Positions 17,301 through 20,939 of a stretch of 20,939 nt of DNA are shown piece by piece (the first letter of the stretch is position 1; each line of letters starts with the position of its first letter). Both the position numbers and the translations under genes were made by a program. Below the pieces are notes generated by a model. That model was not told the origin of the DNA, did no database searches, and was given only the letters and a program-made list of their open reading frames with translations. The DNA is from Prevotella sp. (GTDB lineage Bacteria; Bacteroidota; Bacteroidia; Bacteroidales; Bacteroidaceae): NCBI GenBank assembly GCA_003483565.1, contig DMYZ01000129.1, positions 2,603-23,541 of the forward strand, written 5' to 3'.

Positions 17301-17770
17301 TCACTGGTGCTGATTTTGTTGATGACTGTGCCATTGAAAGTGATTTGGAGATGTACTTTCCTGATACCTATGTTCCTGGAAGCAGTGAGCGAATGCTTCT
17401 TTATCGGGAATTAGATCAGATAGAGGATGACAGTATGCTGCTGGAGTATCGTAAAAGGCTTGTAGACAGATTTGGTCCTATCCCTCATGAAGGCGAGGAA
17501 CTGCTGCAAGTTGTTCGCCTGCGCCGTTTAGGCAAACGACTAGGCTGTGAGAAAATTATTCTCAAATTTGGCAAGATGCAATTACAGCTGGTAGGGAATT
17601 TACAAAGTGTTTATTATAAGAGTAAAAGCTTTGAAAGTCTTATCAATTTTATCGGAAGTAATGCCCGCCGATGCCATCTTAAGGATCTTGGAACAAGGCG
17701 CTTAATGCAAATTGATAATGTTACTAGTATAGAGGAAGCAACATCATTATTGGAGCGTATTGATAAATAA
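14336..17770 (+). CDS. mfd: Transcription-repair coupling factor Mfd
   Basis: A complete 1144-residue protein that displaces stalled RNA polymerase and recruits UvrA at DNA damage. The N-terminal UvrB-like modules (about 1-350) include EPGQFAVRGSIIDVY (174-188). The CarD-like RNA polymerase interaction domain is at about 455-520 (MEPGDYVVHVDFGIGRFGG). The RecG-like translocase follows, with Walker A GDVGFGKTE (612-620), DEEQ (713-716), SATPIPRT (739-746), STTIVENGIDI (851-861) and QMRGRVGRS (882-890). The C-terminal TRCF domain is at about 1000-1100. The start is TTG: the same frame has a stop at 14312-14314 just upstream, and no ATG appears in the first 70 codons. It begins 21 bases after the GT2 gene and ends before a strong terminator. 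Confidence 0.98.
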   Translation: MSIQELQSLYGTLPQASALVEFFKQKTFQSLFLEGLVGSSTPLLFSSIAEKLQRTVVFILNDSDEAGYFYHDLMQIMGPERVLFFPSSYRRAVKYGQRDHANEILRTEVLAKLSDLSGVLYIVTYPQAVAELVVSRKRLDDRMIRVQTEQTIQQTSMVQQLREFGFEETDYVYEPGQFAVRGSIIDVYSFSCEFPYRIDFFGDQIDTIRTFEVQDQLSKDKKSEIEIVPELSQIQSDKIPLLEFLPEDSILVMKSLSYIHDVIGQTYTDGFSSQALTERMEGATEQEQADILLDMKKENHLVTANRFLEDAVKFSRIEFGPHVSEEVKKQELNKHGESRSMTVLNFHVSPQLLFHKNFDLLTQTLEDYILKGYKLYILADSVKQTDRLHDIFADMDNPQAKSINFEPVDKTLHYGFADDDLKICLFTDHQIFDRFHKYSLRSDLARAGKMALTMKELQEMEPGDYVVHVDFGIGRFGGLVRVPLGNSYQEMIRIIYKNNDKVDVSIHSLYKISKYRSSDAGEAPHLSTLGTGAWDRLKEKTKKRIKDIARDLIRLYAQRRHDKGYAFSSDTFMQHELEASFLYEDTPDQYKATQDVKADMEKARPMDRLVCGDVGFGKTEVAVRAAFKAACDSKQVAVLVPTTVLCYQHYQTFKKRLEGFPVTIDYLSRARSSKDTKQVSDNLASGKIDIIIGTQKLLGKSVVWHDLGLLIIDEEQKFGVSTKEKLRKIKTNVDTLTMSATPIPRTLQFSLMGARDMSIIRTPPPNRYPIHTELTTYGHEVIADAINFEMSRNGQVFFVTDRISSLPEIANLIHKYVPDARVAIGHGQMKPEQLENVLMGFMNYDYDVLISTTIVENGIDISNANTIIINDAHRFGLSDLHQMRGRVGRSNRKAFCYLLAPPKSVLSVEARRRLEALETFSELGSGFNLAMQDLDIRGAGNLLGSEQSGFMEDLGYETYQKILSQAVTELKNDEFQDLYADEMADGNIITGADFVDDCAIESDLEMYFPDTYVPGSSERMLLYRELDQIEDDSMLLEYRKRLVDRFGPIPHEGEELLQVVRLRRLGKRLGCEKIILKFGKMQLQLVGNLQSVYYKSKSFESLINFIGSNARRCHLKDLGTRRLMQIDNVTSIEEATSLLERIDK

Positions 17771-17777
17771 ATTTGAA

Positions 17778-17812
17778 AACCGCCACATATCCAAATAAGG
17801 AATGTGGCGGTT
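17778..17812. terminator. Bidirectional hairpin terminator between mfd and the glutathione peroxidase gene
   Basis: AACCGCCACAT at 17778-17788 and ATGTGGCGGTT at 17802-17812 form a perfect 11-bp stem with a 13-base loop. A T-rich stretch follows on the plus strand, and TTTTCAAAT follows on the minus strand. It sits between two convergent genes. Confidence 0.85.
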
Positions 17813-17838
17813 ATATTATTGAGTATAAATAGTCTAAA

Positions 17839-18393
17839 TTATTGTTTTAGGAGTTCTTTTATCTGTAGAGCGATGTGCTCTATCTTTTCCGTTGGCTCGA
17901 AACGAGCTATAACCTGGCCTTTCTTGTTAATGAGGAATTTTGTAAAATTCCATTTGATGTCCGGATTTTCTTTATAGTTAGGATCTTGTTCTGAAAGCAT
18001 CTTGTCAAGGACAGGATAAATAGGATGAGACTCATCCCAACCGGCAAATCCTTTCTGCTCTTTCAAAAATTTATAAAGGGGAACAGCTTCATCACCGTTT
18101 ACTTTTAGTTTTTTGAACTGAGGAAATTCTGTGCCATAATTAAGTTTACAGAATTTGTGAATGCTTTCATCAGTACCAGGTGCCTGTTGCCCAAATTGAT
18201 TACAAGGAAAATCTAAAATCTCAAAGCCTTGAGAATGATATTCCTCATAGAGTTTTTCAAGTTCTTCATATTGAGGAGTAAAGCCACATTTTGTAGCTGT
18301 GTTTACAATCAGGAGAACCTCATTAGCATACTCCTGAAGTGATACATCGTTTCCTTTTCTGTCTTTTACAGAGAATTCGTAAACTGTTCTCAT
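17839..18393 (-). CDS. Glutathione peroxidase family thiol peroxidase
   Basis: A 184-residue thioredoxin-fold peroxidase that reduces hydroperoxides. The peroxidatic position is Cys36 in NTATKCGFT (31-39), a Cys rather than selenocysteine. The second motif FPCNQFG (62-68) supplies Gln66 and a possible resolving Cys64, and WNFTKFL (148-154) supplies the catalytic Trp and Asn. Cys-type bacterial members usually take electrons from thioredoxin rather than glutathione. The 111-142 insertion (GFAGWDESHPIYPVLDKM and after) is seen in other bacterial members with a lid-like loop. No signal peptide is present, so it is cytoplasmic. It is a single-gene unit with its own promoter and a shared terminator. 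Confidence 0.95.
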   Translation of the reverse strand: MRTVYEFSVKDRKGNDVSLQEYANEVLLIVNTATKCGFTPQYEELEKLYEEYHSQGFEILDFPCNQFGQQAPGTDESIHKFCKLNYGTEFPQFKKLKVNGDEAVPLYKFLKEQKGFAGWDESHPIYPVLDKMLSEQDPNYKENPDIKWNFTKFLINKKGQVIARFEPTEKIEHIALQIKELLKQ

Positions 18394-18430
18394 TTTATTT
18401 CTGTTATTTCGATTCGTTCATTTCTATATG

Positions 18431-18438
18431 CAAAGATA
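18431..18438 (-). promoter_or_regulatory. Predicted -7 box of the glutathione peroxidase gene
   Basis: Read on the minus strand this is TATCTTTG followed by CA, a good TAnnTTTG match 37 bases before the ATG at 18393. The -33 region (about 18458-18463) has only TTTA-like sequence. Confidence 0.55.
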
Positions 18439-18587
18439 CCATTATTTTCTGAGTTGCCGTAAAATTTAAAAAGTTTTAATAAAAAAACCGATGTTGATAT
18501 AATGACAGGTTTTGATCCGGTTTAACAATCTTTCTTTTATGTTTCTCTTGTGAATGAAAAGTTCCTGATTTTTTCTTTTCGGGAAAT

Positions 18588-18604
18588 CCCTATATTTTGT
18601 AGGG
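18588..18604 (+). promoter_or_regulatory. Candidate operator upstream of the first lipoprotein gene (CCCT-N9-AGGG)
   Basis: CCCT at 18588-18591 and AGGG at 18601-18604 form the core of a TCCCTA/TAGGGA dyad (18587-18605). GTAGGGA begins at 18599, exactly 37 bases before the start of the -7 box at 18636. The same element at the same spacing occurs before the second lipoprotein gene. A GGGA at 18581-18584 precedes it. Its position suggests an activator site. Confidence 0.5.
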
Positions 18605-18635
18605 ACATGTTTGATTTGAATTGATTTCTTTTTAG

Positions 18636-18643
18636 TATTTTTG
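18636..18643 (+). promoter_or_regulatory. Predicted -7 box of the first lipoprotein gene
   Basis: TATTTTTG followed by C matches TAnnTTTG. A TTTG lies 17 bp upstream at 18615-18618. Transcription would start about 35 bases before the ATG at 18685. Confidence 0.55.
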
Positions 18644-18684
18644 CTTTAATAAAACAAATATATTAGAATTTAATTTTGAATGGT

Positions 18685-19233
18685 ATGAAGAAGTATAAGT
18701 TTTTATTGAGTTTTATCTTTGTCGTTATGGGTATCTTCAGTCTCACTTCATGTGAAAAAGATGATGATGAAGCCATATCCTCAACGTTGTCGGGATGTTG
18801 GCAAGGTGTTTTGTCTACGACATACTATGATGAACTAGGTCTTACGGGAGAAGACTATATTACTGTTTTTTATTTTAATCAGACATCTTATACCGGTGGC
18901 ACCGGTTATGAGCTTGATTATGATATTTATTCTCCTCATTCAAGCAGTGCTTTAGGCTATTTCCGTTGGGAAGTTAATGGCACTACTATTCATTTGCTAT
19001 ATAATGATGGCACAGACGCATATATTTATAATTATAGTCTGAGTCAGAACTATTTTTCCGGGGTGTTAGATGATGGAACAGATCGCAATATCAATTTCAG
19101 AATGAAATATCTTTCTGATTTTGATGTAAATAGTTTTTATGGCTATAATTCTGCCAAGTACTTATCACGTAGTGTGGAGGAAGTCCCAATGATTAAAGGA
19201 AAATCAATTATATTGAGAGATTCTTTAAAGTGA
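18685..19233 (+). CDS. Predicted surface lipoprotein of unknown function, paralogue of the next gene
   Basis: A 182-residue lipoprotein with signal 1-22, lipobox LTSC (Cys23) and then EKDDDE, an acidic stretch of the kind that exports lipoproteins to the outer surface in Bacteroidetes. I recognise no named family. The mature part looks all-beta: it begins with GCWQGVL (37-43), alternates hydrophobic and polar residues, and contains FRWEVNGTTIHLLYNDGT (93-110). It ends with VPMIKGKSI. A G-W-x-G start followed by short strands resembles lipocalin-like small barrels. The order of these motifs is repeated in the downstream gene. ATG at 18685 is preferred to TTG at 18676 because MKKYKF is a standard signal-peptide start. 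It is a monocistronic-looking unit. Confidence 0.85.
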   Translation: MKKYKFLLSFIFVVMGIFSLTSCEKDDDEAISSTLSGCWQGVLSTTYYDELGLTGEDYITVFYFNQTSYTGGTGYELDYDIYSPHSSSALGYFRWEVNGTTIHLLYNDGTDAYIYNYSLSQNYFSGVLDDGTDRNINFRMKYLSDFDVNSFYGYNSAKYLSRSVEEVPMIKGKSIILRDSLK

Positions 19234-19302
19234 TGAAAATCATATAGTTATACTGAAAGAGAAAAATTGATAGTGGAAATGCCTTTTATAAATAGGGTTT
19301 CC

Positions 19303-19319
19303 CCCTCTTCATCGTAGGG
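19303..19319 (+). promoter_or_regulatory. Candidate operator upstream of the second lipoprotein gene (CCCT-N9-AGGG)
   Basis: CCCT at 19303-19306 and AGGG at 19316-19319, with GTAGGGA starting at 19314, exactly 37 bases before the -7 box at 19351. Spacing within the element and to the promoter is identical to the copy at 18588-18604. A GGG at 19295-19297 precedes it, mirroring the GGGA of the first copy. Confidence 0.5.
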
Positions 19320-19350
19320 ATTGTTCCTTTACTGAGGATTAAAGAAGTTT

Positions 19351-19358
19351 TATCTTTG
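19351..19358 (+). promoter_or_regulatory. Predicted -7 box of the second lipoprotein gene
   Basis: TATCTTTG followed by CC is a good match to TAnnTTTG and lies 24 bases before the ATG at 19383. A weak TTTA at 19328-19331 is at the 19-bp -33 spacing. Confidence 0.6.
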
Positions 19359-19382
19359 CCTTCGAATAACAGTACGTAAACT

Positions 19383-20036
19383 ATGCAGAATTTGAAATCA
19401 TATAAAGCATTGGCTGTTTTGGCAATGGTGTCGTTGCTCTCAATAAGTTGTGATAATGATTACTGGGATAATAATTACTGGTATGGTGACAACTGGTATT
19501 ACAGTGATTGGAATTGTTATGGATGGTGGAATAATGGTTATGATGATCCGTCTGATGATGTGAAAACTATGGTTTCTTATTTTCAGGGTGACTGGACAGG
19601 GACGTTGATTGCTAATTATAAAGAGAAAGGTGAAGTTGTTCGTGATAGTTTTTATGTGGACTATGATTTTAAACGCATCAATAATGGCTCTTATGGACGT
19701 GGGGAAGAGATAACATACAAAATGGATAAAACTCTATATAAGAATCGTAAGTTCACTTGGCATATTGATGAGAATGGAGATACTTATTTACAGTTTGATG
19801 ATAATGTATTGATGGTAATTTATTATAGTAAGATGTATTTGAGTACCCGTGTGTTTCAAGGCTCAATGGACGGACTTAACGGTTTGAGTGAAGAAGATGA
19901 TTTTGACCTTGCTTATGTTAATAATGGCAATGAGGCAAAATCAGCAACAGGTATGACTGAGGGATATGGCAGAAGTTATGGCGGACTTGCCAATACCGTT
20001 ATGGTAAAAGGAATAGCCATGAGTAAGATAAATTAG
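19383..20036 (+). CDS. Predicted surface lipoprotein with a tyrosine/tryptophan-rich N-terminal tract
   Basis: A 217-residue lipoprotein: signal 1-22, lipobox SISC with Cys23, then DND. Residues 27-52 are extraordinary: 12 of 26 are Tyr or Trp, and nearly all others are Asp, Asn, Gly or Ser. After an acidic linker (DDPSDDV) comes a probable beta domain beginning with GDWTGTL (69-75), with FTWHIDENGDTYLQFDD (124-140) and FQGSMDG (158-164). The C terminus has NTVMVKGIAM. The GxWxG start, the FxW strand, the FxG...DG element and the xVMVKG-type end occur in the same order in the upstream gene, so the two are probably diverged paralogues. I recognise no named family. It is a single-gene unit ended by the hairpin at 20165-20190. 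Confidence 0.85.
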   Translation: MQNLKSYKALAVLAMVSLLSISCDNDYWDNNYWYGDNWYYSDWNCYGWWNNGYDDPSDDVKTMVSYFQGDWTGTLIANYKEKGEVVRDSFYVDYDFKRINNGSYGRGEEITYKMDKTLYKNRKFTWHIDENGDTYLQFDDNVLMVIYYSKMYLSTRVFQGSMDGLNGLSEEDDFDLAYVNNGNEAKSATGMTEGYGRSYGGLANTVMVKGIAMSKIN

Positions 20037-20164
20037 GATAAAAAACAGTTCTATATATAATAAGGTGAGTGTATTTAAAAATCAAGTGATAGATAAATGT
20101 TTAAGAAAAGCATTAGTAAGCTTATATGGGTATTAGATTGTTCAAATTAGAGAGTTAATAAAAA

Positions 20165-20190
20165 ATCGGGCTGCCGTGAGGTAGCCCGAT
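20165..20190. terminator. Bidirectional hairpin terminator between the lipoprotein and endonuclease genes
   Basis: ATCGGGCT (20165-20172) pairs with AGCCCGAT (20183-20190). Three further inner pairs (one G-U) close a GTGA loop, which is a GNRA-type tetraloop. TTTTTTA follows on the minus strand and AATATTTTCT on the plus strand. It lies between convergent genes. Confidence 0.9.
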
Positions 20191-20220
20191 AATATTTTCT
20201 TGTCTTTATTTGGCCATTTG

Positions 20221-20939
20221 TCAATTATTGAATCCCCAGGCACGTTTGATATTATCAACACTCAATTGCTCTACATGCTGTTCTGTTGCATCGGGCAAGT
20301 TACAGAAAAAATCAATGCCGGTATGATCCTCTAGATATTTAATATTGACGACATGGTCTGAGAGTGTACCCTGTGATGCCGCAAATTGGTTAAACCAGAA
20401 GCCGATAGCTTTGTATCCACTGGCATTTTTCATTAAGATTGCTGAGAAAAAATAACGGGGTACGATAAGTCCCTTTGCGGTCTCCTTATAAATAGCCGTA
20501 TCTTGATCGATAACGCCACCTTTGCATACATAAAGAGTGTCGCCATGATTGCTATTGACTGTAATTTGATTTCTTGCAAAATTTTCCATATTCTCCCAAA
20601 TGCCAGCATTGAAATTATCAAGCTGTGGCTGCATATTCGTAAGATAAAATGTCTGTATGTTGGATGTTGTTGAGTTCAGACGATCTGCTGATGGGCAGAG
20701 ATGGCCGTGGTCATATCCTTGTCCCCAATAGGGATCACCATTTCCTGCAGTCCATACCGCTGTACTGTTGATATCCGGATCAGAAGGATATTGTTTTGTA
20801 TAGTAAACTGAATCTGGTACAGAATAACGTTTAATTCCACGGGAAAGAACAATGCTCCAATACATTTTGTAACAGCTCCAGCGATTTGATTTTTTTGAAG
20901 TGTCCCATTCTACAGAATAGTTGATAGAATCACCATCAT
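20221..20939 (-). CDS. DNA/RNA non-specific endonuclease (NUC1/NucA-type beta-beta-alpha metal nuclease), 5' end beyond the window
   Basis: 238 residues are visible and the frame is open to the right edge, so an ATG at 20865 is internal and not the start. The upstream part in frame (INYSVEW, then NRWSCYKMYWS) matches the usual domain start. The catalytic motif is YDHGHLCPSADR (residues 75-86 of the visible part), with His79 as the general base. The first His replaces the Arg of the textbook DRGH motif. FYLTNMQPQ (97-105) and NFNAGIWENME (108-118) supply the metal-binding Asn. These enzymes cut DNA and RNA and are usually secreted or periplasmic in Bacteroidetes; the signal peptide would lie outside the window. 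A role in nucleic-acid scavenging is plausible but unproven. Confidence 0.93.
   Translation of the reverse strand, partial: DGDSINYSVEWDTSKKSNRWSCYKMYWSIVLSRGIKRYSVPDSVYYTKQYPSDPDINSTAVWTAGNGDPYWGQGYDHGHLCPSADRLNSTTSNIQTFYLTNMQPQLDNFNAGIWENMENFARNQITVNSNHGDTLYVCKGGVIDQDTAIYKETAKGLIVPRYFFSAILMKNASGYKAIGFWFNQFAASQGTLSDHVVNIKYLEDHTGIDFFCNLPDATEQHVEQLSVDNIKRAWGFNN

Noticed and set aside
1..20939. CRISPR array, tRNA/rRNA genes, insertion sequences, phage or defence genes
   Set aside because: No regularly spaced repeats, no tRNA- or rRNA-like sequence, and no transposase or known defence domain was seen in any reading frame; the genes are mostly housekeeping or envelope functions.

Overview
The window looks like a chromosomal segment of a Bacteroidales bacterium (Bacteroides/Prevotella type). 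The evidence is a SusC/SusD-type outer-membrane pair, lipoproteins with acidic residues just after the lipid-modified cysteine, a low-to-moderate G+C content, hardly any Shine-Dalgarno sequences, and Bacteroidetes sigma-ABfr promoter boxes (TAnnTTTG about 19 bp from TTTG/TTG) in front of most transcription units. Genus cannot be fixed from this sequence. No phage, transposon, CRISPR array, rRNA or tRNA was seen.

Left part, minus strand (1-5466): an apparent operon read right to left. A lipid-anchored calcineurin-like phosphoesterase comes first, then a complete SusC/RagA TonB-dependent transporter, then the start of a SusD-like lipoprotein cut by the window edge. The only promoter-like sequence is in front of the phosphoesterase. 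It has two abutting -7 boxes, with a 25-bp dyad further upstream. The unit probably removes phosphate from a ligand at the envelope and imports the product, but the ligand cannot be read from sequence.

Middle part (5759-17770): dnaX (DNA polymerase III tau/gamma) on the minus strand is divergent from a plus-strand run. The two promoters interlock inside one perfect inverted repeat. The plus-strand run is: a DivIC/FtsB-like division protein overlapping a small four-helix membrane protein; a DUF4369 lipoprotein with its own promoter; dihydroorotase (pyrC); a stand-alone reactivation domain of cobalamin-dependent methionine synthase; a membrane-anchored metallophosphoesterase; a 1-acylglycerol-3-phosphate acyltransferase; a dolichol-phosphate-mannose-synthase-like glycosyltransferase; and mfd. 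Spacing is tight from the DUF4369 gene to the acyltransferase, and a further promoter precedes the glycosyltransferase. Three genes start with GTG or TTG. A strong hairpin ends the run.

Right part (17778-20939): a glutathione peroxidase family gene on the minus strand, then two small predicted surface lipoproteins on the plus strand, then a secreted-type DNA/RNA endonuclease on the minus strand whose 5' end lies outside the window. Convergent gene pairs are separated by bidirectional hairpin terminators.

The most interesting signals are in the lipoprotein pair. The two proteins look like diverged tandem paralogues. Each has its own promoter, and each promoter carries the same upstream element (CCCT-N9-AGGG inside CCCT-N7-GTAGGGA) at exactly the same distance from the -7 box, while the sequence between element and promoter is not conserved. 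This suggests a small co-regulated surface-lipoprotein system. Other points of note are the phosphoesterase-SusCD operon with its dyad, the palindromic dnaX/divIC promoter, and the Asp-to-Asn change in the methionine synthase reactivation protein.
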